Positions 18,679-27,039 of a DNA stretch of 64,000 bases are shown piece after piece; the first letter of the stretch is position 1, and every line of letters starts with the position of its first letter. Under the pieces are notes generated by a model. The model ran no database searches, had not been told where the DNA came from, and was given only the letters and a program-made list of their open reading frames with translations. The translations under genes and the position numbers were made by a program. The stretch spans positions 62,001 to 126,000 of the forward strand of contig JAPWHR010000016.1 of the NCBI GenBank assembly GCA_027214345.1, read 5' to 3'. The stretch is from Comamonadaceae bacterium G21597-S1. GTDB taxonomy: Bacteria; Pseudomonadota; Gammaproteobacteria; Burkholderiales; Burkholderiaceae_C.

Positions 18679-18754
18679 GTCGCGCGGTTTCCCGGTCGAG
18701 ACGGCTGCGCGTTGCGCGCAGGCGTGTTGCGGATCGACGGGGCGACACACATGC

Positions 18755-19516
18755 TCAGATCCCCAACCCGCCGAGCGACTTGCCGCCGTCGACGAACAAG
18801 GTCTGGCCGGTGACGAACTGCGTGGCCGGCGATGCGAAGAACGCGATCGCGTTGGCGATCAGGTCGGGCGTGGCCGCTTTGCCGGAGGGCTCGAGCGACT
18901 CCCAGGCCGAGAACATCTCGGCCGGCGCGGAGCGGGTCATGGGCGTGTCGGTGAAGCCGGGCGCCACCGAATTGACGGCGATCTGCCGGCCGCGCAGTTC
19001 CATCGCCATGGCGCGGGTCAGGCCGATCACGGCGGCCTTGGAGGCGACGTAGTGGGCGAAGCGCGTGCCGCCGAGCGCGCCGCGCGAGGAGACCGTCACG
19101 ATGCGTCCACCGGCCTGCATGCGCCGCGCCGCCTCCTGCGCCGGTATGAAGGTGCCGACGACGTTGACGTCGAGCATGCGGCGGAATACGTCTTCGGTCA
19201 GTTCGAGCAGCGGCGCATCGTTGTAGATGCCGGCGGCGCAGACCATGGCGTCGATGCGGGGCTGCATGTCCAGCGCGGCGACCACCGCCGCGCGATCGCA
19301 GACGTCGACGGGGGCGGCCACCACGTCGAGGCCGAGTCCGGCCAGCAGCGTCGCCTGTTGCGTGAGTTGTTCGGCGTTGCGGTCCATCGCGACCACGCGA
19401 AAACCGTCGCGCGCCAGTCGTTCCACCGTAGCCAGGCCGATGCCCTGGGCCGCGCCGGTGACGAAGGCCACCGGTGGCGTCCGGGTCGCTCCGCTTTCTT
19501 GCGGTTGTTGTGTCAT
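18755..19516 (-). CDS. SDR family oxidoreductase
   Basis: A 253-residue classical SDR. It has TGAAQGIG at 20-27, Ser143, Tyr156 and Lys160 (YVASK), and the C-terminal FVDGGKSL. The ATG at 19516 is preferred over the one at 19528 because GGAGG lies five bases before it. The gene starts one base after the stop of dctM, so the two are coupled. It probably oxidises the imported hydroxy-acid or a product of it. Confidence 0.9.
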   Translation of the reverse strand: MTQQPQESGATRTPPVAFVTGAAQGIGLATVERLARDGFRVVAMDRNAEQLTQQATLLAGLGLDVVAAPVDVCDRAAVVAALDMQPRIDAMVCAAGIYNDAPLLELTEDVFRRMLDVNVVGTFIPAQEAARRMQAGGRIVTVSSRGALGGTRFAHYVASKAAVIGLTRAMAMELRGRQIAVNSVAPGFTDTPMTRSAPAEMFSAWESLEPSGKAATPDLIANAIAFFASPATQFVTGQTLFVDGGKSLGGLGI

Positions 19517-19517
19517 G

Positions 19518-20813
19518 TCATCCTCCATAACCCGCCAGCCGCGGCAACCACAACACCAGCGACGGGAACAACACCAGCAGCAGCAGGACCAGTACCAGCG
19601 GAATCAGGAACTTCCAGACCTGGGCCATGATGTCCTTCAGCGGTACCACGGCCAGCGACGACATCACGAACAGCAGCAGGCCGTACGGCGGCGTGACCAG
19701 GCCGATCATGAAGTTCACGATCGCGACCACGCCGAAATGCACCGGGTCGATCTCCAGCAGCCGCACCGCCGGCATCAGCACCGGCAGCACCACCAGCAAC
19801 AACACGCCGGTGTCGAGCATGCAGCCCAGCAGCAGGAACATCAGGTTGGCCAGCAACAGGAACTGCACGGCGGTGAGATCCTGGGACTGGATCCAGCCCA
19901 CCAGCACCTGGGCCAGTTGCTCGGCGGTGACGGCATAGTTGACGACGAAGGCACCGGCGATCAGGATCATCACCACCGCCGACTGGCGCATCGATTCGGC
20001 GAACACCGCGAACAGGCCGCGCCAGCCCAGCGCCCGGTAGACGATGCCGGCCAGGATCATGGCGTAGAACGCGGCCACCGCCGCTGCCTCGGTCGGCGTG
20101 AAGACGCCGGACCAGATGCCGCCGAGCAGCACCACCGGCAGCGTCATCGGCAACAGGCCGCGACGGATCGCCGTCCAGGCCTTGGCGCCGCTCAGGCTGT
20201 TGCCCTTGGGCAGGCCTTCGCGTTTGGCCAGCACGGCGATCGTCAGCATCAGCGACAAGGCCATCATCAGGCCGGGCACGACACCGCCGAGGAACATCGC
20301 GCTGACCGAGGTGCCGGTCAGCAAGGCGTACAGCACCATCGGGATCGACGGCGGAATGATGGGCGCGATGGTGGCCGCGGCCGCGGTGATCGCCACCGCG
20401 TAGCCGGGCTTGTAGCCGCCCACCGAACGCATCATCTTGATCGCCACCATGCCCGGGCCGGCGGCATCGGTGATGGCGCTGCCGCTCATGCTGGAGAACA
20501 CCGTGCTCACCAGTACCGTGACCTGCCCCAGGCCGCCGCGCATGCGCCCGACGGCCACGTCGGCGGCCGACCACAGGCGTTCGCTGATGGTGCCGGCGTT
20601 CATCACGTTGGCGGCCAGGATGAACATCGGGATGGCCAGCATCACGTAGCTGCCGTACATCGAGTTCATGACCTGGTCGGCGGCCAGGCCGACGTCCTGC
20701 CCGCTGGCGAACAGGTAGGCCATGCCGGCGGACAACATCGAGATCGCCAGCGGCACGCGCAGCAGGCTGCCGACGATGAAGACGGCCAGGAGGATGGCAA
20801 ATGCGAGGCTCAT
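19518..20813 (-). CDS. dctM: TRAP transporter large permease subunit DctM
   Basis: A 431-residue integral membrane protein with about 12 hydrophobic segments. It has the DctM signatures PLAISMLSAGMAYL near the N-terminus, ATIAPIIPPSIPMVLY in the middle and the C-terminal GLVTPPYGLLLFV. It forms the sodium-coupled channel of a TRAP (tripartite ATP-independent periplasmic) importer with the DctQ and DctP proteins encoded immediately upstream. TRAP systems take up C4-dicarboxylates, sugar acids and related anions. Confidence 0.95.
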   Translation of the reverse strand: MSLAFAILLAVFIVGSLLRVPLAISMLSAGMAYLFASGQDVGLAADQVMNSMYGSYVMLAIPMFILAANVMNAGTISERLWSAADVAVGRMRGGLGQVTVLVSTVFSSMSGSAITDAAGPGMVAIKMMRSVGGYKPGYAVAITAAAATIAPIIPPSIPMVLYALLTGTSVSAMFLGGVVPGLMMALSLMLTIAVLAKREGLPKGNSLSGAKAWTAIRRGLLPMTLPVVLLGGIWSGVFTPTEAAAVAAFYAMILAGIVYRALGWRGLFAVFAESMRQSAVVMILIAGAFVVNYAVTAEQLAQVLVGWIQSQDLTAVQFLLLANLMFLLLGCMLDTGVLLLVVLPVLMPAVRLLEIDPVHFGVVAIVNFMIGLVTPPYGLLLFVMSSLAVVPLKDIMAQVWKFLIPLVLVLLLLVLFPSLVLWLPRLAGYGG

Positions 20814-20876
20814 CGGATTGCCCTTCGCACTGCGTGATGGGGGATGGAGGTTGCGGATCGGCCGGGTGCGTTCATG

Positions 20877-21371
20877 TCATTCGTCCACCACGCGCCGCCA
20901 GTGCGGGCCGAGCAAGCGCAACAGCTTTGCGCCAAAACGCAGGATCACCGCGATGAAAAACACCAGGTAGCAGGAATAGACCAGGTCGAGCCGCCATTCC
21001 AGTACCGTGGTGCGTTCGCGCCACAGGAAGGTGATGTAGCTCCAGGTGCCGGGCAGCGCCGCCAGGAACAGGCCGCCGAAAGCCACCGCGCCGACGATGC
21101 CCATGGCACGCCGGCCCTTGGGAGGCGCAGCGTTCCAGCCGATGTCGAACGCCACGTGTTCGTTGTCGCGCAGCACCAGCGCGCCGGCGATGAACATCAC
21201 CCACAACAACAGGATGATGTTGAGTTCGTCGGCCCAGGCCACCGGTTGCTGCATCACGTAACGCATGAAGATCGCGAACAGGAAGATCAAGAAGATCGCG
21301 GCAAACAGCAGCGTGGTGACGATCGCGGCCAGCGCGCGGATACGCGCCAGCATGGAGGCCAGGAACTGCAC
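20877..21371 (-). CDS. dctQ: TRAP transporter small permease subunit DctQ
   Basis: A 164-residue membrane protein with four predicted transmembrane helices. The conserved DctQ pattern FMRYVMQQPVAWADELNIILLLWVMF begins at about residue 35 (the ADE triad between helices), and a second conserved stretch, DNEHVAFD, follows. It pairs with DctM (63 bp downstream) and bridges to the periplasmic DctP protein whose gene ends 18 bp upstream. Confidence 0.93.
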   Translation of the reverse strand: MQFLASMLARIRALAAIVTTLLFAAIFLIFLFAIFMRYVMQQPVAWADELNIILLLWVMFIAGALVLRDNEHVAFDIGWNAAPPKGRRAMGIVGAVAFGGLFLAALPGTWSYITFLWRERTTVLEWRLDLVYSCYLVFFIAVILRFGAKLLRLLGPHWRRVVDE

Positions 21372-21389
21372 GAGGACGGGCCCGGTTGT

Positions 21390-22382
21390 TTACTTGACGG
21401 CCTGGATCTGCTCTTTGAGGCCCGGCTTCCACTTGGCGGCGAGGCCGGACTCCTGGTATTGCTTGTCGACCGAGGCGCGGAAGGCTGCCACGTCGGGTGT
21501 CGTGACCTTCAGGCCGGCCTTGACGAAGAAGTCGCCCAGTTCCTTTTCTTCGGCAATGCGGTTGTCGTCGTTGAACTTGCTCGACTCGCGGGCGGCCTTG
21601 CGCAGTGCTTCCTGCTGGGCCGGCGAAAGCTTGTCCCAGAACGGCTTGGCCACGGCGTAGAACACCGGCTGCACCAGGTGCGATGTCAGCGTGATCTGCT
21701 TGGTGACCTCGTGCAGGTTGTTGTTCTTGGTCAGTGACAACGGGTTGTCCTGGCCGTCGACCGCGCCGGTCTTGATGGCCAGGTAGACCTCGGGCATGGC
21801 CATCGGTGTCGGGCTCACGCCCAGGCCCTTGCCCAGCGCCAGCCAGCCGGGGCCGCCCGGCATGCGCAGCTTGACCCCCGCCAGGTCGGCCGGGGTCTTC
21901 ACGTCGCGGGCCTCGCGCAGGTTCAGCTGGCGCGTGCCGAGGTAGGACACCTCGATGATCTGGATGCCCATCTTGGCGGCGACGGCGTCGTAATACGCCT
22001 TGCCGATCGGGCCGCGCATCACCTTGGCCAGGTGGTCGTAGTCACGGAAGATGTAACCCGCACTCATGATGCCGTATTCAGGCATCTGCTGCTCGACCTC
22101 GAAGGTCGTCATGGTGCTCATTTCCAGGTTGCCGCGCTGCAATGCCGGCACCTCGGTGCCCTGGCGGAACAGGGAGCTGGCGCCGTGCACCTGCACCGCC
22201 ACCTGGCCCGGCAGCGCGGCTTCGACTTTTTCCTTGAACATCATCATCGACTTGTGCAGCCAGTCGGTCTCGGCGGCGGCGTGCGAGATACGCATCTGCA
22301 GGGCTTGCGACCAGGCATTGCTGCCCAGGGTCAGGCCCGCCACGAGAAGGGTCTGGGCAATGAGGTTGCGGCGCTTGGGCAT
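21390..22382 (-). CDS. dctP: TRAP transporter substrate-binding protein DctP
   Basis: A 330-residue periplasmic protein. The signal peptide spans about residues 1-26 (MPKRRNLIAQ, hydrophobic core, NAWSQA). Family blocks include LREARDVKTPADLAGVKLRMPGG, whose Arg normally salt-bridges the substrate carboxylate, and EVYLAIKTGAVDGQDNP. The start at 22382 gives a normal signal peptide. It is the first gene of a seven-gene operon. The bound ligand is likely an organic acid; I cannot say which. Confidence 0.94.
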   Translation of the reverse strand: MPKRRNLIAQTLLVAGLTLGSNAWSQALQMRISHAAAETDWLHKSMMMFKEKVEAALPGQVAVQVHGASSLFRQGTEVPALQRGNLEMSTMTTFEVEQQMPEYGIMSAGYIFRDYDHLAKVMRGPIGKAYYDAVAAKMGIQIIEVSYLGTRQLNLREARDVKTPADLAGVKLRMPGGPGWLALGKGLGVSPTPMAMPEVYLAIKTGAVDGQDNPLSLTKNNNLHEVTKQITLTSHLVQPVFYAVAKPFWDKLSPAQQEALRKAARESSKFNDDNRIAEEKELGDFFVKAGLKVTTPDVAAFRASVDKQYQESGLAAKWKPGLKEQIQAVK

Positions 22383-22437
22383 GGGGAGTCCTTTGCAATG
22401 GAATGGGAGGGTTGGTGCGAGCACCGGGAGACTGCAG

Positions 22438-22464
22438 GTTATAAAAATAAAATTGCCATGTCAA
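22438..22464 (-). promoter_or_regulatory. Probable sigma-70 promoter of the TRAP operon
   Basis: On the minus strand TTGACA (plus coordinates 22459-22464) is followed after 15 bp by TATAAC (22438-22443), about 55 bp before the dctP start. The region is sharply A+T-rich. The 15-bp spacer is short but acceptable. The divergent gntR gene begins just to the right, so a GntR operator probably overlaps this site. Confidence 0.5.
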
Positions 22465-22502
22465 TATAAATTTTTGTCGTGCATATAATTCGTGCTTCCG
22501 CC

Positions 22503-23291
22503 ATGAAACACGCGATGAACGCACCGAAACCGTCCGCGCGGCGCACCCGCGTGGTGCCGGCGCCCGCCGCGCTGCGGACCGGTATCGCCAAGGCCGAAGG
22601 CGAAAAAACCCTGGCCGAAAAAGCCTTGCGCCAGTTGCGCCACGACATCCTCAACGGGCGCCTGGCGCCGGATGCGCGGCTGCGCATCAATCAGCTGCAG
22701 CAGCGATATGGCCTGGGACTGAGCCCGCTGCGCGAGGCCTTGCTGCGGCTGTCCACCGAGGGCCTGGTGCTGGCCCAGGGCCAGCGCGGCTTCGTCGTCG
22801 CGCCGGTGTCGCTGGCCGACCTCCAGGACCAGACGCTGGCGCGCAAGACCCTCGACACGGCGGCATTGACCCAGGCGATCGCCCATGGCGACGCGGACTG
22901 GGAGTCGCAGGTGATCGCGGCCAACCATCTGCTGGCCCGCACGCCGCTGCCGCTGGACGCGAGCGACGTCGACGCCGGCATGGTGTGGGAAGAGCGCCAT
23001 CGCGCCTTCCACCGCACCCTGATCGCCGGCTGCGGTTCGCAATGGCTGGTGCGGCTGCACAACCAGATGGTGGACCAGGCCGAGCGTTACCGCACGATCC
23101 GCATCCTGCACCACAAGGAGGCCGCAGCCCAGGTGCGCGATGTCGTGGCCGAACACGCGGCCATTACCGACGCCGTGCTCAAGCGCGACGCCGCGCTGGC
23201 CTGCGCCTTGCTTGAACGCCATATCGGCGCGACGGAGCTTGCGATGCGTCGGTTTTTTGAGTCGAACCCGGCCGGTCCGGCCACCAACTGA
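22503..23291 (+). CDS. GntR-family (FCD) transcriptional regulator
   Basis: About 262 residues. The winged helix is at about 35-95 (EKALRQLRHDILNGRLAPDARL, then YGLGLSPLREALLRLSTEGLV) and the all-helical FCD effector domain follows, with its metal/ligand residues in HRAFHRTL and the C-terminal HIGATELAMRRFF. The start at 22503 is chosen because a TATAAT at 22484-22489 suggests transcription begins after the alternative GTG at 22479. It is divergent from the TRAP operon and is the likely repressor of it; FCD regulators commonly bind sugar acids or carboxylates. Confidence 0.9.
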   Translation: MKHAMNAPKPSARRTRVVPAPAALRTGIAKAEGEKTLAEKALRQLRHDILNGRLAPDARLRINQLQQRYGLGLSPLREALLRLSTEGLVLAQGQRGFVVAPVSLADLQDQTLARKTLDTAALTQAIAHGDADWESQVIAANHLLARTPLPLDASDVDAGMVWEERHRAFHRTLIAGCGSQWLVRLHNQMVDQAERYRTIRILHHKEAAAQVRDVVAEHAAITDAVLKRDAALACALLERHIGATELAMRRFFESNPAGPATN

Positions 23292-23352
23292 GCGGCCATG
23301 TCACCGGCCGCAGGCGGCCGCGCCATTCACAGCACGCCGCCTGGACCCGGCG

Positions 23353-24327
23353 TCAATTCAGGCTGGTCGGATCCAGGTTGGCGCCACACACGATCAGGCA
23401 GATCCGTTCGTCAGGGCCTGGCGTGAAGGCGCCGCAACGCAGCGCCGCCAACGGCACGGCGGCTGCCGGTTCGACGGCCAGCCGCAGCTCGTTCCACATC
23501 CATCGCTGTGCCTCGCGGATCGCCTCGTCGGGGACCAGCAGCGCGGTATCGACATGCCGCTGCGTCACCGTCCACGCGATGTCACCGATGCGCCTCGCGC
23601 CCAGCGAGTCCGCGGCGATGCCGCCGACATCGACATCCACCGGATGGCCTTGGCGCCGGGCCTCGAACAAGGTCGGGCAGGCTTCGGGCTCCAGTGCCAC
23701 GACCCGGGTGCGGGAGGCGAACCCGGCGGCCAAACCGCCGATGAGTCCGCCGCCACCGACACTGACCAGCACCGCGTCCGGCAATCCGGCCTGTTCCTCG
23801 ATCTCCAGCGCCAGGGTCCCGGCGCCGGCCACCACCTCGACCTGGTCGTATGCATGGACCAGCATCGCACCGGTCTCGGCGGCACATTCCAGGCAGGCCT
23901 GCAATGCCTGCGGGTAGTGGTCGCCGGCCACCACCACGGTGGCGCCGAGCGCCGCCAGTTTCTCGCGCTTGGCCATCGGGCTGACGCTGGAGACGAACAC
24001 CGTGCAAGGCGCTCCGATGGCGCGGGCCGCTGCCGCACAGGCGATGCCGGCATTGCCGCCCGAGGCGATCACGACACCGGCGCGGGGAACCTGGGTCGAC
24101 AACAGCCGGTTGAACATGCCGCGCGCCTTGAAGCTGCCGCCCAGCTGCAGGTGCTCGAGCTTGAACCAGACCTCGGCGCAACCCAGGCCCAGCGACGGAC
24201 CATCGAGCCTGAGCAGCGGTGTTCTGCGCAATTGCGCGGGCGCGCCGGCGCCGAACAGGCGGCTGCGGGCTGCGCGGATGTCGTCCGGCCCGATGTCGTT
24301 GCGGGGGGGTGTGATGTCGGTGTCCAT
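23353..24327 (-). CDS. PLP-dependent threonine/serine dehydratase-like enzyme (EutB-like, TrpB fold II)
   Basis: A 324-residue fold-type II PLP enzyme. The Schiff-base lysine is Lys67 in GSFKARG, the substrate loop SGGNAG is at 89-94 and the phosphate-binding tetraglycine GGGGLIGG at 191-198. Serine/threonine dehydratases eliminate water or ammonia to give 2-oxoacids. It is the last gene of the ABC-importer operon, starting three bases after the deacylase gene. In ectoine-utilisation clusters a dehydratase of this type (EutB) sits with DoeB and DoeA-like genes, as here; that specific role is inference. Confidence 0.85.
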   Translation of the reverse strand: MDTDITPPRNDIGPDDIRAARSRLFGAGAPAQLRRTPLLRLDGPSLGLGCAEVWFKLEHLQLGGSFKARGMFNRLLSTQVPRAGVVIASGGNAGIACAAAARAIGAPCTVFVSSVSPMAKREKLAALGATVVVAGDHYPQALQACLECAAETGAMLVHAYDQVEVVAGAGTLALEIEEQAGLPDAVLVSVGGGGLIGGLAAGFASRTRVVALEPEACPTLFEARRQGHPVDVDVGGIAADSLGARRIGDIAWTVTQRHVDTALLVPDEAIREAQRWMWNELRLAVEPAAAVPLAALRCGAFTPGPDERICLIVCGANLDPTSLN

Positions 24328-24330
24328 GAC

Positions 24331-25338
24331 TCAGGGCCTCGCGACGTCCTGCACCAGCACCGCCAGGTTCTGGCCGGCACGTACATGGCCGATGAGTCCG
24401 TGCGCGTACAAGGTGCCGGAGGACTGGAAATACACGGGTTCCGGTTCCAGCGCCGGGCGGCTGAGCTGGTGCATCAGGCCGGCGAGTTGGCCGGCTTCGA
24501 TGGTCTCCCCGAGCATGAAGCGGCGCTCGAAATAACCGTCGAACGGCGCGAACAGGTAGGCGTTTGCGCCGTCGATGCGGGTCCATCGCGTCGCCTGGCC
24601 GGGCACCGTCTCGATGTCCGGCAAGACACCGGTGTGCTTGAGCACGCGCCGGGTGGCGTCGCGGGTGGCGCCCACCGAATCGCCGGTGACCCAACCCCCC
24701 ATGCCCATCTCGGCGGCCAGCGTCGGTATACCCTTGTGACTGGCGTAACCGGCCGACGTCCGGTAGTCGCCCATGTTGCTGGTCTGCACCGTGATCGGCA
24801 CGCCGAACACCTCGGCCAGTTCGGCGTTGCTGCGCGCCAGCGCGGCATCCATGCCCTCGGCCAGCACGACGTGCGCACTGGGTTCGATGAACAGCGTGCG
24901 TCCGCCGGCATGCAGGTCGAGGTAGTAGTCGGCCCGTTCAAAGATGTGCTCGGCGACGTAGCAGGCGATCTGCTCGGTCGGGGAACCGCCATGGTCACCC
25001 GGGAAAACCCGGTTCAGGTTGAGATGGTCGATCGGCGAGGTGCGGCGTCCGGCGCGCATCGCCGGCGCATTGAGCGCCGGCAGCAGGATCAGCTGGCCGC
25101 ACACCTGCTCGCTGCGGATCTGGCGCATCAGCTCGGCGATCACCATCGGACCCTCGTATTCGTCGCCATGCACCGCACCGGACACCACGACCACCGGGCC
25201 GTCGCCATGGCGGATCGAGGCCGCGGGAAACGGAATCACGCCCCAGGCGTCGTCGTCGGGAGAATACGGCAGGCGCAGGCTGCCGATCTGTTTGCCTTCG
25301 CGGCTCCAGTCGATGTCGCTGAATACGGTGGTGTCCAT
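24331..25338 (-). CDS. Succinylglutamate desuccinylase/aspartoacylase family protein (DoeB/EutE-like M14 deacylase)
   Basis: A 335-residue zinc deacylase of the M14 fold. Zinc ligands are His57 and Glu60 in VHGDEYEGP and His143 in DLHAGG; Glu210 (AAEMGMGG) is the catalytic base. The N-terminus (SREGKQIGSLRLPYSPDDDAWG) and RAGRRTSPIDHLNLNRVFPG closely recall DoeB, which deacetylates N-alpha-acetyl-diaminobutyrate in ectoine breakdown. The ATG at 25338 starts MDTTVFSDIDW; longer frames run antisense into other genes. It lies 20 bp after the creatininase-like gene. Confidence 0.85.
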   Translation of the reverse strand: MDTTVFSDIDWSREGKQIGSLRLPYSPDDDAWGVIPFPAASIRHGDGPVVVVSGAVHGDEYEGPMVIAELMRQIRSEQVCGQLILLPALNAPAMRAGRRTSPIDHLNLNRVFPGDHGGSPTEQIACYVAEHIFERADYYLDLHAGGRTLFIEPSAHVVLAEGMDAALARSNAELAEVFGVPITVQTSNMGDYRTSAGYASHKGIPTLAAEMGMGGWVTGDSVGATRDATRRVLKHTGVLPDIETVPGQATRWTRIDGANAYLFAPFDGYFERRFMLGETIEAGQLAGLMHQLSRPALEPEPVYFQSSGTLYAHGLIGHVRAGQNLAVLVQDVARP

Positions 25339-25358
25339 GGTGTCGTGTGTCTTGCGGG

Positions 25359-26150
25359 TCAGATCGGGGCCGTCCACAGCTCCTGGTGGGACAAGGCGTC
25401 GGCAACGTCGGCGCTGATGGCGTCGAGCAATTGCCGCCCCTTGTCCGGCGTCGCGGCCCAGGCCTCGCCGACCAGGCCAAGGCGGGATCGGGTGGACAAC
25501 TGCTGCCAGCGGTATACGCCGGGGTTGACGCCGGCGATCGCCGACAGGCCGGGAACCAGTGGCGTGCGATAACTTCTCTTCAGCGGCAACACGGTCTCGG
25601 GCGACAGCGCCTGCAGCATCGAAGTCTCGGCCTCGCAGGCGTGCAGCACACCACCCTGGTGTTCCAGGATACGCGCGATCGACGGCGCCGCGATCTGCCA
25701 GTAGGTTCCCGCGGCCAGCGGCAACTGCAGGTCGATCGTCAGCTCGGTGATGATGGTTTCCAGCGCCGCGATGTTGCCGCCGTGGCCGTTGAGCACGAAG
25801 ATGCGCTTGAAGCCGTGGCGTGCCGCGGAGCGCACGACACAGCCGACGACGGCCGCCATCGTGGCGTAGTCCAGCGTCAACGTGCCGCCCAGCGACATGT
25901 GGTGTTCGGACATGCCGAACGGGATGGCCGGTGTGACGATGGCACGTTGTCGGCCCTGCATCAGGCGTGCCGCGCGCAGCGACACCTCCCAGGCCAGGCG
26001 CCAGTCGACCTGCACCGGCAGGTGCGGGCCATGTTGTTCGGTCGCCCCCAGCGGGATGATGACGACTGATTTCTGGCGTGCCAGCGTGCGCAGTGCGGGG
26101 GCCGTCAGACGGTCCCACCGCACTTCCAATGCCTTGGCCTGCTTTGCCAT
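25359..26150 (-). CDS. Creatininase-family amidohydrolase
   Basis: A 263-residue protein of the creatininase family. The metal-binding blocks are present: GATEQHGPHLP (Glu38, His40), Asp49 in QVDW, NGHGGN at 121-126 (His123) and a downstream Glu in HACEAE. Creatininase opens the cyclic amide of creatinine; other members act on related cyclic or formamido substrates. The start at 26150 overlaps the stop of the upstream binding-protein gene by one base (TGATG), so they are coupled. A DoeA/creatinase-like M24 enzyme is encoded in the same operon, which makes ring opening followed by hydrolysis of a cyclic guanidino or amidine compound plausible. Confidence 0.88.
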   Translation of the reverse strand: MAKQAKALEVRWDRLTAPALRTLARQKSVVIIPLGATEQHGPHLPVQVDWRLAWEVSLRAARLMQGRQRAIVTPAIPFGMSEHHMSLGGTLTLDYATMAAVVGCVVRSAARHGFKRIFVLNGHGGNIAALETIITELTIDLQLPLAAGTYWQIAAPSIARILEHQGGVLHACEAETSMLQALSPETVLPLKRSYRTPLVPGLSAIAGVNPGVYRWQQLSTRSRLGLVGEAWAATPDKGRQLLDAISADVADALSHQELWTAPI

Positions 26151-26938
26151 CACAGTGGCTGCATCGGGTCCATGCCGCGGCCGAGCCACTTCTGGTGCAG
26201 TTTCTCGAGCTCGGTGTTCATGGTGTTGTAGAAGATGAAGGAATCGAGCCAGCGCACCAGGTTGTGTTCGCCCATCTTCACGCCCATGTGGGCCGGGCTC
26301 TGGCGGATGTTGAACTTGAGGTCGAACTCCTTGTTCGGGTTCTTCTTGGCCAGGTCGATCGCCACGATGCTGTTGGTCGAGAACAGCTGGGCCTGGCCCG
26401 ACAGGTAGGCGGCTGCGGCCGTTGCGTCGTCCTCGGTGCGCATGATGTCGGCCGAGGGATTGGCCACCGACAGCGCGATCTCCTGCGTCGTGCCCTTGGC
26501 GGCTGCCACCTTGTATTTGCCCAGGTCGGCGGCCGACTTGACGGCGATGTTCTTGGGGCCGTAGACCGCCAGCGAGGTGTTGGCGTACGGTGCCGTGAAC
26601 ATGATCTGCTTGGCGCGTTCGGGTGTCAGGCCCATCACCGAGATCACGATGTCGACCTTGTCGGTCAGCAGGAACGGGATGCGGTTGGCGCCGGTGATCT
26701 GCGTGATCTCCAGCTTGACACCCAGCGCCTTGGCCACCATGTTGGCCATGTCGACGTCGAACCCTTCCGCCTGCCGGCTCACGTTCTGCGAACCGAACGG
26801 CGGCACGTCCAGCGGCACCCCGATGCGGATCACGCCGCGCGACTGTATGTCGGCGAAACGGTCGGCCCAGGCGGCCTGCAGGCAGCCGAGTGACAACACC
26901 ATGATGGCGAGGGAACGTATCCAGTGCGTGATGCGCAT
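26150..26938 (-). CDS. ABC transporter amino-acid-type substrate-binding protein (paralogue 2)
   Basis: A 262-residue periplasmic binding protein of family 3 (SBP_bac_3). The signal peptide spans residues 1-25 (ending QAAWA). Family blocks are DVPPFGSQ, GFDVDMANMVAKALGV and DIVISVMGLTPERAKQIMFTAPY. It is a clear paralogue of the protein encoded at 28242-29027 in the same operon; both share KGTT, ADIMR.ED, LAKKNP.KEFD and KWLG near the C-terminus. Two binding proteins for one ABC permease suggest two related ligands. The start at 26938 has a good ribosome-binding site (AAGGAG). Confidence 0.92.
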   Translation of the reverse strand: MRITHWIRSLAIMVLSLGCLQAAWADRFADIQSRGVIRIGVPLDVPPFGSQNVSRQAEGFDVDMANMVAKALGVKLEITQITGANRIPFLLTDKVDIVISVMGLTPERAKQIMFTAPYANTSLAVYGPKNIAVKSAADLGKYKVAAAKGTTQEIALSVANPSADIMRTEDDATAAAAYLSGQAQLFSTNSIVAIDLAKKNPNKEFDLKFNIRQSPAHMGVKMGEHNLVRWLDSFIFYNTMNTELEKLHQKWLGRGMDPMQPL

Positions 26939-27039
26939 GATTGACTCCTTGTGAAAAAGCGGTGAGGCGGTTTGCTTCCTGCCGGGGTGCATGCAGCCGA
27001 TGCCAGCGGCTGCTTGCCGGAAAGCGGCGGCAATGGAAC

